A DNA stretch of 64,000 bases, taken from assembly GCA_943735955.1 (NCBI GenBank), contig OX030957.1:6818757-6882756 (forward strand). The letters run 5' to 3'. Shown one piece after another: positions 1 to 12,590 of this stretch. The notes beneath the pieces are model-generated. The model saw nothing but the letters and a program-made list of their open reading frames with translations, did no database searches and was not told the DNA's origin. The number at the start of each line of letters is the position of its first letter. The stretch's first letter is position 1. The stretch is from Piscicola geometra. Lineage: Eukaryota; Annelida; Clitellata; Hirudinida; Piscicolidae. The position numbers and the translations under genes were made by a program.

Positions 1-103
1 TAAGTGTGTTAGCGTATGTGGTAGATATTAAATTTATGTTCACAGGCGCGTAAATACAAAAACAACAGAACCCAGATCTCTAAATAAACAACCTCCCCCA
101 GAC

Positions 104-2627
104 CTTGCGAATGGCCCTCATTCGGTTCCACAGGAAGTCGAACCACTCGGCCCAGCCGCCATACACGCCATCGGGTCGGGCCAGACTGACCACGTGTCTG
201 ACCAGGTACTCCATGGTGGCGTCGAGCACCGCTGGAGGTCTCAGTTCGTTCTCCAGAGGCAGGTCTTGGTCTGCCGAGGATCTGCCGTGGTGGTTCGTGG
301 TAGTGGTTCGTGGAGTTGTTCGTGAAGGAATGCTTTGAGTAAGTGTGGTGGATATGAAGGTATAGTAATAAAAAGGTAATTACACTTAAATTGAAAATAT
401 AAGAATGATACTAAACTCATAAAAACTTTAAAAAAGGACACAACAAAAACCAAAGCCACCTCCATAACAACGACAAGAACAAGGTACTGACCTGGAGTAC
501 TCCTTGACGGCCTTGGCATGATCCACCCTGGGGTCCCTCTCTGCCGGATCGACCACCTCATAAAGGGATAAGCTGTAGCCCGTGGTGGTGGTGGTGGTGG
601 TGGTAGTGGTGGTGGTGGTGGTGGTAATGATTTAATTTTCAATGTTTTAGACTAGTGTACAATTTGAAAATATTTAAATATAAAATATTATGATATGAGA
701 TGATAAAAGCAGACAACCGGAAAATCAGATTGATGATAACTAGTTTTGTAAGTATTAATATTACTATTACACCTTATACTAGCAGTAGTATCAGTACTAG
801 TGATATTAATGATACTAGTATCAGCACTAGTACTAGTGAAGGACCAACCGTCGTCTGGCCTCCCTGACGGCACGCTCCTTCTCTGGACACATGTCGACAC
901 ACGTGGCCGCCAGAGCAGGTCTGCCCGCCAACTGCGTGTCCTTCACGAGGCCCTTGAGGAGTTTGTCGCGTTGGTCCAGAATGTTGAATTGTTCTTGTGC
1001 GGTTGTTGCTGTGGTGTTGGAGAGCTCAGAGAGTTGAGATATGATGTTCTTGTTGGTGATGGTTGTGTTGTTGCTGGTGGTGGTTGTGTTGTTGCTGTTG
1101 GTGGTTGTAGTTGTGTTGGATGATGTTGCGGAAATGTTGGTGGTAGCGCTAGGTGTGGTTTTCATGTTTGCAGTGGTAGTGGTTCTGTTTGAGGGAAGTA
1201 CACCATTGAGTGCAGTTGAGGTTGTTGTTGTGGTCTGGATGCTATTCGTTGTTGCTTCGGTGTTGCTGTTGTTCTCTTCTACCACACACTCCTCATTCAC
1301 TGCATCCTGACAATCATCATCATCAATGTCATAGTCATTATTCTCAACTTCTCCAGCTACTGAAATGACACATTGAGGGAGTTTATTGATATGAAATAAA
1401 TAAAATGATTCACTATTTAATCTGTATCCTATTTCGTGATTATAATCTCTTTGTAAAAATACAAAATTAAATCACTGAACACGTATTTTTGTTAATGACA
1501 AAACCTTCAATAGCATCTTCCTCAACAGCTTCAGCATCATTATCATCATTAATTTCATTCTCAGTGACTTCATCAATATTTGATGCAGCAGAAAAAATAT
1601 TTTGTTCTACATTTGTATTGTTACATTCATAATTACTAACACCCTCATCATTTTCATATTGATTATAATTATTATTATACATATTATTATTGTTAATATT
1701 ATTTTCATTATTTATAGAATTTATGTTATTATTATTATTATTTATATTATTAATATTACTGTTATTATTAGTAATTATATTTTTATTTTTATTATCTGTT
1801 GGAAAAGAAGTGAATATATTATTAGCAGGAGAAGCAAGGGTTTTCAAACTGCCACTCTTCATTTCTGTAACATTGAAAGTGGCGTGGTTTGGAAGGGTGC
1901 TACTATTACTCAAACTTCCTTTTGTGTTGTCAGTGAAAGAGAAACTAGGTAGGTTGTTGTTGTTGGATGAAACAATGTTTCCAGAATGAGACGTTGTCAC
2001 ATCCCTACTTTGGGATGTGCTAGCTGATGATGATGAAAATGATGATGATGCTGGTTGGGGGTTTGTGGGGGCTAAATTGACAGATCCAAAGACTACAGGC
2101 TGCTTGAAAGTATTATTATTGAAGAGAGATGGAGCTGATGAAAACAGGCTGTTAGCTGGTGCAACACTAGAGAACAGATTTGTTGTCTGAGACGTCCTTG
2201 TTGAACTGAAGGGGTTGCTGGTTGATGTTGAGCAAGCGACATTTGAAGAAAACATATTTGGTGCGGCTTTGGAAGAAGTGACTGACCCAAAAATATTTTT
2301 CTCGATTTTAGTTTGTGAGAATGGATTAGAACTAGACTGAGCAGTGGAAAAAAGTTCAGCTTTGTCATCATTAAATGCCTTTGCTCCAAACACTATTTTT
2401 TTATTTTGAGAAAATATATTAAATGTTTGAGGGTGTGGAACTGTGGTTTTTGAAGCTTCGACAAAAGATGGTTTTAATAAATTATTTGTGATTTTTGTAT
2501 TTTCGGCATTTGATACTGCATTAATTGCGAAGATATTGTGGCTGGAAGGAGGAGCAAAAGGATTTTTGTTCCTGTTGGAGTGTTCTGTGAAATCCATTGA
2601 AGAAGAGCCGAAAATATTGTCAGCCAT
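104..2627 (-). CDS. MCM3AP: GANP/MCM3AP (SAC3-domain mRNA export factor) homologue, N-terminal part, truncated by window edge
   Basis: Four exons were read on the minus strand: 1505-2627, 849-1359, 492-572 and 104-281. Phases are 1, 2, 2 and 0, and the next donor sits at 103/102. The first ~370 residues carry FG/NPF-type nucleoporin-like motifs (NIFGS, VFGAK, NPFSS), then an Asn-rich stretch. Exons 2-4 join into a SAC3 start: CVDMCPEKERAVREARRR, then LSLYEVVDP, KAVKEYSRSSADQ, ENELRPPAVL, TMEYLVRHV and WFDFLWNRMRAIRK. This tracks the SAC3 core of animal GANP, the TREX-2 scaffold that carries mRNP to nuclear pores. The family usually also has an RRM and a long C-terminus; no RRM is seen here and the C-terminus lies beyond the left edge. 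The ATG at 2627 opens MADNIFGSSS. The exon 1 donor at 1505 is inferred from phase. CIAO3 lies 375 bp upstream on the same strand. Confidence 0.88.
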
Positions 2628-3001
2628 TTTAAAAATCTATTTTCCACAATATTTTGTCAATCGAGATGAAATAAATTTTATTATAAAAACATGACTTTTA
2701 GACTTTCAAAACTATTTTCTTTTTTGGTTTTCATTAGTCGGCATTAAAAATATTAATAAAAGATTTAGACTTCTTTATTTTTGATTAAATTGGTGAACAC
2801 AATTCTAAAAATTTAAAACTACACATAAAATGTGACGACTAATAGACGATATTCTTGTTTAAAAAGTAATAATAAAGTTATATTGTAAATCAATCAAAGA
2901 CTTAAAAAATCACCGTGGATTTGTACCTTCTAATCAGATAAATTTTATTCTAATGCTATACTTGAATTAAATCTATAATTTGAAACAAATCATCATCAGC
3001 A

Positions 3002-5949
3002 TCACCACTTAGTGAACAAGCCAGAAGTCATCTTAGGAACCACTTTGTAGTTAGCCCTCAAGACCTTGTCTAGCTCCTCCCCGCTCAACTTATCCAGCCA
3101 ATCAGTGTACAGAGTTTGGAGAAGGGACATTTCCTCAAATCCTAGTGGTCCATTTTGCTTCTCAGACACACCTCCTTTCTGATCGATGTCTACGTTCACT
3201 GGTTGGCAAACTGTAAGCGTGGTTTTTGGTGTTTGATAATTGACAGCATCGCTGAAGATTTTCTTGACTTTGTTGAGATGTTGTTTAGATTGCGAATGAA
3301 TTGTTGTTTCTGTGGATGTTGTTGCTGATGTTTTTGATGTTGTTCTCGGCGTAGTCTTTTCTGTGCTTGGTAATTCTTTTGTTTCCGGGTGTTTTGATGA
3401 GATGCTGGTGTTGGTGACTTCAGTGGCAAGGTCATTTGCCGTCGTCTGCGGCCTCAACTGACCGCCCCCGTTCAAACAACCTGTGTGTGCGTGCAGAGGA
3501 ACAACAAGTTGAAGTAATGTACGATAGATGTTTATTTATTCTTGAAGAACTGAAACTGGTTGGCGGTTCCAGACGGAATAACAGGGAAAAGTAAGTAAAG
3601 ATTGAATGAATAAATGGGAAATAACATAAGCATGATAGCAAGATTGAATCGTGTCGAGTTACCTGAAGGACAAGCCATCACTTCGACAAAGTCGTAGTCG
3701 AGTTTGTTCTTCTTGAGACTGAGCACGACGTTCTGAATGTTGCGGAATCCGTAAGCTATGCCGAACTTGAGGAGGGGCTTTGGAGGAGGGGTGGTGGCAG
3801 TAGAGGTGGTGGCAGTGTCACTAGTAGTGTTGGTGGTGGTGGGAATGGCAGCTCTCTGGCTTTCAATTGAAGAACTCTTCAAGTCCTTCTCATAAACACA
3901 AACCTCCATGAAATCTGAGTTCCTGAATGAATCATGCAAAACTCATTAGGTATTCATAAAAATCATCTAATTAAGCATTCATGAAACTAATAAGCAACCT
4001 ACTTGGTGTTGATGTATTCAAGCTGGTCTATTTTTAGACCGAAGAGCTGATTGGCTGCGTACTTGATGACGTAATCACTGAAGCCGTCACTGTCGCTGTG
4101 GGGTCTGATCACCTCTAGCACGTCCTCTGAGAAGCCTGGACTGTCGTGGTGGGTCATGACTCATAATAATAAGAAAAGAAAAATTAGTATTTAAAAGTAA
4201 TATTTTAAGTATAGCCATTTTTCAGGTTGATGTTAGTAGAGAATCCAACCAATAGAAAGACACGTCGCCAGGCAACTCAGCCAATGACACAACCTCCCTC
4301 TCCAGGATCTCCTCCACCTCAACTTTGGATGGAAAGAAAGATTTGAAATGGGGGGAAAACAATTTATGAATAAATATAAAGTGCAAATAAAAAAGAGTTA
4401 GAAAATTAATAAAATCAGCATTATGAAGAAGCTGCACAACTAACGTGTGGACAGAACACAGTCGACTTCTCTAGCGCCTTCTCCACCATCATCATCATCA
4501 CCATCGCCCACAAAGAAGTCATTCCTAGTGGCTTCGAGCTTCTTGTCGTAGCAGGGAGCGACAGACACATGGTGAATATCGCGCAAAGGTAGATTGAGTT
4601 TCGAAGCCAAGTACGACTTCAAGACGCTGGCCACCAGCTGCTGTGGACTCTTGACGCTGTTGACGTGCATCAGCAGTTTCGACGTCTGCGTCTTCTCGGC
4701 GTAGCAAATCCAGCCTGGGCAGTTGGAGGAGAGGAGGGGCAAGGGCTTTTGGGAGCTGAGTGTTTGTTGTTGTTTGAGATCTGTTCTTTTATTCTTGCAG
4801 CAGCCTCCCTTGTCGACCTCAGCAACCACACCAGTCTCGCTTTTACCGCCACAACAAACATCCTTCACACTTGTATTATTTTGGTTTCCATTTTCAATAC
4901 CACCACTACTACTACCATAACCACCACTATGACCACCACCACAGCTACCACCACTACAGGTACCATCACCACCACAGCTACCACCACAGCCACTTTTCTT
5001 CGAAGCCACCACACCAGGGTACTTGAGTTTGTACCTCATTACAAACTCTTTGGCGGTCTCCAGTAGGCTTATCTCCCTGCCCAGAGTTGTGTCCATCACC
5101 ACGTCAAAGCCTGTATGATGGTGGTGGTGATGATGATGATGGTGGTGGTGGTGGTGGTGGTGGTGATGGTTATGATAGTTGAATGGCTGATAGTGAAGGT
5201 TGAATTGATGATAGAGGATTAACAAATTTAAAATGGTTTCGATCAAGTTTTAAAACGCTGATATTAAAGTAAACTCATGAAAACCTCACTATGATGAAAC
5301 CCTCTAAAAGCATAATAGACTCACCCAGACTCCTAAAGAAAGAGGTCAGCTTGCAAGAGACCTGGTGCATGGAGAGGTGGTGCTTGGCTGCCAGAGAGGC
5401 CTTCGACTGCGGAGACAATGTGATCATTAGACGTCGCCCTGGAGATTTCTGCGTTGGTGTGTAATGAGGCATTTAATAAATTGATTTAGGTTTGAATAAT
5501 ACTTTTTTGGAAAGATTAAAGTTTAGCTTTAAGCTAACGAAACATTTTGTAAACAATCTTGTTTTAAACTCCCCTCTTACGCGAAATCAAACAACACAGC
5601 TTACACACACCCACCAACAACCACCACACCACACTACCACACCACCACCACCAACCACCACGCCACCAACCACCTCCACCACACCACTAACCACCAAACC
5701 ACACCACCAACCACCACGCCACCAACAACCACGCCACCAACTACCACGCTACCACCTCCACCACACCACGCCACCAACCACCACCTTCCTCTCCTCGATG
5801 GCCTTGTACACCTCGTCGACACTCTGACTCGTGATCAGGACAGCCTCTGCGGACGTGACACAACCGCTGCACGCCAAGCAGTCAGACAGGGTGATGTCTA
5901 CTTTCTTGAGGCTCTCCCTCTTACCCTCCTGTGTGTATGTGTGTGTGTG

Positions 5950-6045
<96 letters not shown>

Positions 6046-6319
6046 TGGAGTTGTGAAAAGTGAGATGTTGATTTGATGGTTGAATGATTCAATATATAGG
6101 GAGCGAGGATGGCTTAGATGGTAGACATTGGACTTGCAACTCAAATCCCTGACAAGCAACCGTGAACTATCATATACCTAGTGTATGTGATGCGGTGTTT
6201 GCGACGTATGCATTGAGAGATGTGTACGTCGTGCAGAGTGGCGTCTCTGCGCATAAGACTATGGTTCTCAGAACAATTGTAACATGGCATGCGTCTGTCA
6301 GGCTGACACGATATAGACA

Positions 6320-6397
<78 letters not shown>

Positions 6398-6818
6398 GCT
6401 TGAATAATTCAACATATGATGGTTTGAAGAATTAAAAAAAACTTCTCAAATGATTAAACGTCTAATAGCTTGAAGAACAGCTTAAAAAGGAGTAACAGCA
6501 CAATAGAGTTGGAATCATTAGTTGAGACCATGGTGATTTGCACTGGCAGGTCTCCATCAAACTCAATCTTGCTTGTTCGTCCCTTCTTTTCATTTTTCAC
6601 TGGTTTTATGCATTCCTGAATATTATACGTCAATAGGAAAAACATCAGTTAAAGTATAAAACTATATTATTATAACACAAATAAGCATAATTTTCATTAA
6701 GCATGGTATGAATTTATGAAGGCCTATTTCAATGATGGAAAAAGTAATTGACTTGAGATGGTGTGATGTAGTCATCCAAGTCAGCTATGCTCACTGCTCC
6801 ACTGAACTTTGAAGACAT
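3002..6818 (-). CDS. CIAO3: Cytosolic Fe-S assembly component 3 (NARFL/IOP1, iron-only hydrogenase-like)
   Basis: Nine exons on the minus strand: 6753-6818, 6529(or 6502)-6615, 5785-5928, 5325-5448, 4445-5110, 4250-4322, 4003-4140, 3663-3922 and 3002-3480. The phases close to about 678 aa, against ~476 in human. CIAO3 bridges early and late steps of cytosolic iron-sulphur assembly. Family landmarks are [26 protein letters not shown], the ferredoxin-like [45 protein letters not shown] and VEVMACPSG continuing to CLNGGGQL. The protein ends in Lys-Trp, much as relatives end in basic-Trp. The extra length is a Cys/Gly-rich insert (about residues 181-268, genomic 4720-4995), an acidic tail in exon 5 and a Thr-rich insert in exon 8. 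The exon 2 donor and the exon 6/7 junction are the least certain boundaries; they were chosen by phase. Intron 2 holds long GT and AT tracts and a SINE-like piece. Confidence 0.92.
4720..4995 (-). other. Cys/Gly-rich insert within CIAO3 exon 5
   Basis: Between the motif ending in [13 protein letters not shown] and the conserved [10 protein letters not shown] the reading frame gains about 85 residues. They are built of CGG/SGG units plus the pairs VCCGG and GGCCKNK, giving eight cysteines, and they precede a Lys/Gln-rich linker. The frame is open through the whole exon (4445-5110) and joins conserved sequence on both sides, so it is more likely translated than an unrecognised intron. An intron with weak sites cannot be fully excluded. 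Confidence 0.7.
5931..6042. repeat. (GT)n / (CA)n microsatellite leading into the CIAO3 exon 3 acceptor
   Basis: About 110 bp of nearly pure GT on the plus strand. On the CIAO3 sense strand it reads (CA)n and ends in ACACACAG directly at the exon 3 acceptor (exon starts at 5928). Confidence 0.95.
6095..6320. repeat. SINE-like dispersed repeat fragment in CIAO3 intron 2
   Basis: A piece of ordinary complexity between the GT and AT tracts. It opens with GAGGATGGCTTAGATGGTAG, which resembles the A box of a Pol III tRNA promoter; a weak B-box-like CAACTCAAATCCC follows at spacing typical of a tRNA. Its right end, TAACATGGCATGCGTCTGTC (about 6280-6305), recurs with few changes at about 14917-14943 in BTBD9 intron 2. 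A tRNA-derived SINE is an inference from these two signals. Confidence 0.45.
6323..6396. repeat. (AT)n microsatellite
   Basis: About 70 bp of uninterrupted TA dinucleotides just after the SINE-like segment in CIAO3 intron 2. SINE 3' ends often carry such simple tails. Confidence 0.95.
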
Positions 6819-7428
6819 CTTAAAGATTCAATCATTAGATATTAACAATGTTAATTTAACATTTTCAATTTATAAAAATTCTTTATTTAGTGCGTAATTG
6901 TTACATTTCATGCTATTCTAATTACCTCAAAAAACTAATATGAAAAATGTATATAGAATGTTATGTCTTAAAACTGTAATCTTTTGAAAAACTTTAGAAT
7001 TATGTGATTTAGAATTAAATCACCTAAATTTAAGCTTTAAAAGTAAATTTAAGTTAATAATAATTTATACTATACTTTTTTTGGCAAATAAATATATATA
7101 AAAATTTAATTAATTTTTTTTCAATAAAGCTTTTATTTTGTTTTTCAACTCATATTATATTAAGTAGTATTATTCACTTTTAATTTAAAACTAAACGGCT
7201 TTTCAAAAACACATTAGTTTCACAGTTTTGTCACAAAACTTTTGTGTTAAACTTCTTTCAAAAGTATCATTAAACTTCTATTTAATTTAATTTTGTTTAA
7301 GAAAATTTTATTTAGAATTCGATATTTTTCTCTAGAATACAATTTCTCTGTTGTCCTTAGTTACACTTGTTATTTTCTGTTCCTACCTGATTAGTCTTCA
7401 TCAGTTTGAAAAAAGATTTCTATCTAAA
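6819..7428. promoter_or_regulatory. Divergent intergenic region between CIAO3 and CFAP20
   Basis: 610 bp separate the two start codons, which point away from each other. The stretch is very AT-rich with T and A runs. I see no CpG-rich core and no clear TATA box. It presumably holds both promoters and 5' UTRs; this rests on position only. Confidence 0.45.
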
Positions 7429-8373
7429 ATGTTCAGAAACACATTCCAGAGTGGCTTTTTGTCTATACTGTATAGCATTGGCAGCAAACCATTACAAATA
7501 TGGGACAAGAAAGTTAGATTATTTTTATCAAATAAATTTGTTCATTAAAAAAGTTATCTTTTTAAACTTTAATTATTTTAGTTTAATTCATATAAATTTT
7601 ATGTTTATTTTATATCATAGGTGCGTAATGGCCACATAAAGAGGATCACAGACAATGACATTCAGTCCTTGGTCTTGGAAATCATTGGCACCAACGTCAG
7701 CACCACTTTCATCACTTGCCCTTGCGACCCCAAGAAAACACTCGCCATCAAACTGCCTTTCCTAGTCATGATAATCAAGAATCTCAAAAAATACTTCACC
7801 TTTGAAGTTCAGGTAACTTATCTTCAGTGAAAACTTTGTATGTCAACTTTACTGTGAGATTATAGAACTAGATACTTAATAGATATTAATAATGTTTTAA
7901 TTAATATTAATCCATCCCCATCACTACCTACAACCTTTCAAAGGTGCTGGACGACAAGAATGTGCGCAGACGCTTTCGAGCGAGCAACTACCAGAGCACC
8001 ACGCGTGTGAAGCCCTTTATCTGCACGATGCCGATGAGGCTCGACGATGGCTGGAACCAGATCCAGTTCAACCTCTCTGACTTCACCAGACGTGCCTATG
8101 GCACCAACTACATTGAGACTCTTAGAGTACAGGTAGTTTTATCAATTTTTCCATTCTTCATTATATTGATCTTTTATCTAATTGTTTATTTCTGTGTGTG
8201 GCACCTTTGTTGCTTTTCTTGGCGCGTTATAAATAGAAATCATCATCATCAACACCACCCAGATCCACGCCAACTGCCGCATCAGGAGGATCTACTTTTC
8301 TGACCGCCTCTACTCCGAGGAGGAATTGCCCGCGGAGTTCAAGCTCTACCTGCCTGTGCAGGGGAAGAAGTGA
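7429..8373 (+). CDS. CFAP20: Cilia- and flagella-associated protein 20 (BUG22/GTL3)
   Basis: Four exons, 7429-7512, 7621-7812, 7944-8132 and 8263-8373, all phase 0 with GT-AG introns, give a 191-residue protein; the family is about 193. Sequence is near-invariant with animal orthologues: [97 protein letters not shown] and [22 protein letters not shown]20 is a microtubule inner protein of ciliary doublets needed for axoneme stability and tubulin modification. It is the most conserved gene in the window and has no low-complexity insertions, unlike most of its neighbours. Confidence 0.98.
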
Positions 8374-8607
8374 GGGAAGAAGAGGAGTGAGAAAGAAGAG
8401 GAAGAGTGATGATGGGGAGGAGGAGGAGGAGGAAGAAGAGGAGTGAGAATGAGGAGGAGAAGGATTGGGGAATATGTGGGTTGAGATGTATGAGGGTGTG
8501 TAAGGAAAGAATGATGTTGCTGGTTTGTGTGGGTGGTTGTTTTTGTATCTTGTGCTTACTGGATTAGGTGGGTTTCAATGCCAGCTGAGAAACAGCTATA
8601 GAGTTCA

Positions 8608-8613
8608 AATAAA
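8608..8613 (+). terminator. Poly(A) signal of CFAP20
   Basis: AATAAA 235 bp after the CFAP20 stop, following a GA-rich 3' UTR (8374-8470). Confidence 0.6.
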
Positions 8614-9104
8614 GACAAATGCGTGGATTTTCTCACAAACTCTTTCCGTGGTTTTTCATTTTTTGGATTTTTTCAAAACGTTAAATTGATTTTTGAGTGT
8701 TTATTTTTTAAATAAAATTTTTCAATTTTCATTGATTTTATTTTTCCATTAACGTCTTAATTCAAAAGTTTTAGGTAAAATTGTTGAAAAAACATTATAT
8801 TCGCATAATTTTAAATAATTTTTCATTCAAATCTATGAAAATAAAAGTATTTTTTTAAATAATTTAAAAAAAAATTAACTTGAATAATTTGAAGTTTGTT
8901 TTCTCGTCTTTCAATAATAATTATTATTAGTCAAATTAAATTATTCATAATATTATTAAAATCCATTTACGAGTATTATAATTGTTAGCTATAATTACCA
9001 TCATAAATATTATTTCAAAAAAATTATGTTTGAACTAATAGCCTAAAAACAATTCATTGAAAATAATTATGGTGTCTGAACATTATGGGTGTCCCAATAT
9101 TGTA

Positions 9105-9500
9105 CGTTAGATCGCGAGTCGAACACTGTTGAGACGTGTAGGAGAATAAATCAAAGCTTGGTCATTGAAGTATTCTCAGATCCTAGTTCTCGTATTATCA
9201 TAGTTTAATCGCTCTGCATTTAAAATGATATAAATAATTAATAAAATTAAACAATGGTAGCAATGGAATGTAATGTTTATAATATATAAAAATTATGAAT
9301 ACTCATAAAATATCCACTCATATTATACTCTATATTTACAATTTATTGATCTATAAGGTAAGTGGATGTTTTTATTAAATTCGGAGCGTTTGAACAATGA
9401 GTACGAGAAGTAAGATTTGAAAATACTAATACTAATGACCAAGCTTTGATTTATTGTCTCACACGCCTCTCATCAACAACCGGTTTAAGAAGGTTCGACC
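9105..9500. mobile_element. MITE-like imperfect inverted repeat (foldback element)
   Basis: Two arms of roughly 100-120 bp face each other around an AT-rich loop (about 9225-9370). A 22-bp core is perfectly inverted: 9145-9166 against 9434-9455, centred on TCAAAGCTTGG. Flanking arm sequence also matches with substitutions: GTTCTCGTATTATC against CTTCTCGTACTCATT inward, and AGACGTGT against AGGCGTGT outward. No ORF lies inside. Target-site duplications could not be fixed. Confidence 0.55.
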
Positions 9501-10439
9501 CAAGCTCACTTATCATTGCATTTGAATCTTGAAAAGTTGTTTCAGTCTCGAGTGAATTTAAGGTTCGAGTGATCATTTGAAGATATCTCAAGCAGCCTTC
9601 GTTCACGTGAATTCTCGATAGCAAAATCGAGATTCTTTCTCTACATTATTTACATTTGAATTTAAAAAGTACACTTTCAAGGGTTATGAATAGAGAATAT
9701 ATATGTTTCGTCCCATTTGAGAACGCACAAATTATAGAAACATTTCAAAAAATATCTATAAATTGTTAAATTTTAGACCCATTCAAAAAGTGCTTAACAA
9801 ATTATAGAATAAAGTAAGGGTTGAAGTAAAATTATTTAACAAAAAGTTATTTTCGGTTATAAAGTTTGAATGGCAGAATTTCATTTTAAAACTGGCGGAG
9901 TTCTCAAAATGCTTCGAACAGTTAAAATAATAAGCGAACCAATGAAAAAATACTAATTGAGATACGTAATAGGTTAAGTTTTACAGGCTATAAATAAAAG
10001 ATAAATAAAACCCACATGGACGTAAATAGAAGGAATACTTAGATCAAACGCGCCATTGTGAAGAAGAAGTAAAAGTCATAAAAGAAGCATCAGAGAGATA
10101 AAAATAAAATTATCTAGTTACAATTACTTTAGTTGATAGTACTTTGGTTTGAAAGTCTTGTAATGAGAACGGGATCTTGAGTCATACCTGCAAATATCTA
10201 ATTTATTCATCATATATAATATCATATATATTTAGGGTACCGTGAAATACAAGATTTTCCGAACAATCACAATGTTCAGCCCATTTCAATAATTAACAAT
10301 TCATAATTTTTTATTCATTTAAAGAATTACACATATTTCTGACATTAAAAGAAACAATTATTTAAAAGGGTGCGAATAAATTGGTATTTTACGGTAGTTC
10401 TAAAAACCTGCAATATCAGGATAGTGTTTTAAAGCCCTT

Positions 10440-11290
10440 CATTGCCTGATACCTGTTTGAAAAATGCTAAACATAAAAATAAACTTACTGAAAAATAGTA
10501 TTTAGAACTTGTGAAACGCAATGCACATGAAGGTTTGTCTTTTTTGATACTCTGGTTGAGATTCACACTCACAGCTGGGATCGACTTGCAGGAGTTGCTG
10601 GAGTATTTCAAGAATTGAAAAAGACACATTTATTGCTTATTGTGAAAATAATAATAATAAATAATTTCGGAAGAAGTCAGAAGAAAATGAAAGTTTCACA
10701 AATATCTTTAGAGTATTCTCAAAACCCTTGTTTTTCAAATTTCAGCGTTTCCTCCAAACTTTTACTCATGCGGACTCAAATCTGCAAAATAGGCATCGAC
10801 CTTCTTGTATTTATGAGTTTACATCGAGTCAAGATCATATCTGGGCCACAGCTATCAGACAATAACAGTGCCGCATTGCATCAGCCTGAGGTGTCAATTG
10901 ATGCGGTGCATTTGCTTCAACTGATTTTTCGTATTTAATTAGCTTTCACTTGGTTTTTGTTTATGTCTACCAATGTGTAGTCCACATGACACGATAGCTA
11001 ATTTAAAAGCTTTAAAAGAATAGTTTCTGGGATGGGATATCGCCAGGTAAATTAATCAACTGTTACAGAGTTCTGCTCCCAGGCGAATGCAAGTGCCAGA
11101 GATCCTTCTTCTCAAGCGCCAGTCATCAATATATTGCTTGATTGCATGTGCCATTCGAGCTGCTGTTTTTATGCGGTCTTTCTTTTGGCTTTGACGTCTG
11201 CTTGATTTAGCGCTTGTATCTTAACTTCTATTTTTTTCTTCTTCAACACCAAATCGTGATATTCTTGGTGACTCATACCTTTACCATCGA
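10440..11290 (-). pseudogene. Decayed ORF, possibly a transposon-derived gene fragment
   Basis: On the minus strand a coherent coding-like stretch starts at about 11275 (ATGAGTCACCAAGAATATC). It reads a Lys-rich helix-like segment, then LEWHMQSSNILMTG and SLALAFAWEQNSVTV, and is broken by several stops and apparent frameshifts. Further fragments such as LLLSDSCGPDMIL and LLQVDPSCECESQPEYQK continue in other frames toward 10440. Base composition is more gene-like than the surroundings. No family was identified with confidence; a dead DNA-transposon or host gene copy are both possible. Confidence 0.3.
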
Positions 11291-12590
11291 AGTGCACCAG
11301 CTTTTCTAAATGTAGTGTTTTTTCATTTATGCATTTGCAAAAGAAACTGCCAAGGTATATATACGTTTATATACGTATATCAACCATTGCCAAACTATAA
11401 TAAATAGTTGACTAGATCAGTTTATACCGCCTGTATAACATTATATTTATAGTTTATTTATTATAAAAGCTTGAAACTTCTACGGCTTCGTGTAAAACCC
11501 CAAAAGTAATAATAAAATTGGGCTAAAAAACCTTAAGCTAAACAATAAAACTCAATACAAATATACATAAATAACCCGCCAAATACATAAAAAATTAAAA
11601 ATAACGATTAATTCACTTCTGTGGCTGAAAGATTTATGTCTGATATAATATATGTGCTTTTGATCAGCATCTCATGGTGTTAAATTTTGTACCTACGTCA
11701 TTCAGTATTTATGTAACTTACATTTCAATAAATAAAAAGACTTGGAAGTTTTCATTCTTTGAAAAGATTGTTTTAGCTAAAAATTCCTTGAGCATTTATC
11801 AACACATCCCGAATTTTAGAAAACATTGAGTAATATTAATAATAACAATGATCTCTATATAGACTACAAAAATACGTGTAATTACTTTTTATTAGCTGTT
11901 TTATTACGATCCCAAGGCATTTCGAAATCTTTTGATACATTTCTGAGTGTTATGAGCACGATTATTATTTTCAATTTCGGAGGGATGGTTTTAAGTGAAA
12001 AGTTCATCGACATGTGATATTCGAAGAATGTTACCAACTGTAATGCGAACTTGAGAATATAAGTGAATTAAAAATTTATTCTTTTATTTCAATAGGACTT
12101 ACATTATTTACATAACAAGGCATAAAAGAGCATATTGTTGACAATCAATCAATCAATCAAATAGATTTCTATAGCGCTCTTTCTTCAACTTTACTTTTAA
12201 ACTTCCCTATATCAAAATTCTTAGAGTTTTATATTTATATTCAAAATTCATAAAAAAACGTATGCTAAAACGAAAATTGAACTATAAACATTTAGCAGTA
12301 AGTCTGCTTAGTCAAAGGCATTTAGCTTCTTTGTAATATGACAGTCATGTGGAATTGTAAAAAAAATCAAAAATATATATTGTGTAATTAGTCTCATAAG
12401 GCATCAAAATAAGTATATTTATTATGAATTCTATGTAAAATAACAATATTTTACAGCAATTGGAACAAAATGTTAACATATATTATACTTAAAAACCAAA
12501 ATTTTGTAAACAATAAATTGAATTATTGGTCGTTTCTTCAAAATCACATCTTACAAGGGTAATTGAGCAGTGGGAGAGTAGTAGTAGTAT

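Larger units (their letters stand above)
8614..12590. other. AT-rich intergenic region with repeat remnants
   Basis: About 4 kb with no convincing live gene. It contains an imperfect inverted repeat (9105-9500), a decayed ORF on the minus strand (about 10440-11290) and, at 12140-12190, a run of CAAT repeats followed by a TATAGCGCT word. The rest is AT-rich with short palindromes such as ATATATCATATATGATATA-type runs; nothing else could be assigned. Confidence 0.6.

Noticed and set aside
105..338. Plus-strand ORF of 77 residues
   Set aside because: Antisense to the SAC3 exon of the GANP homologue.
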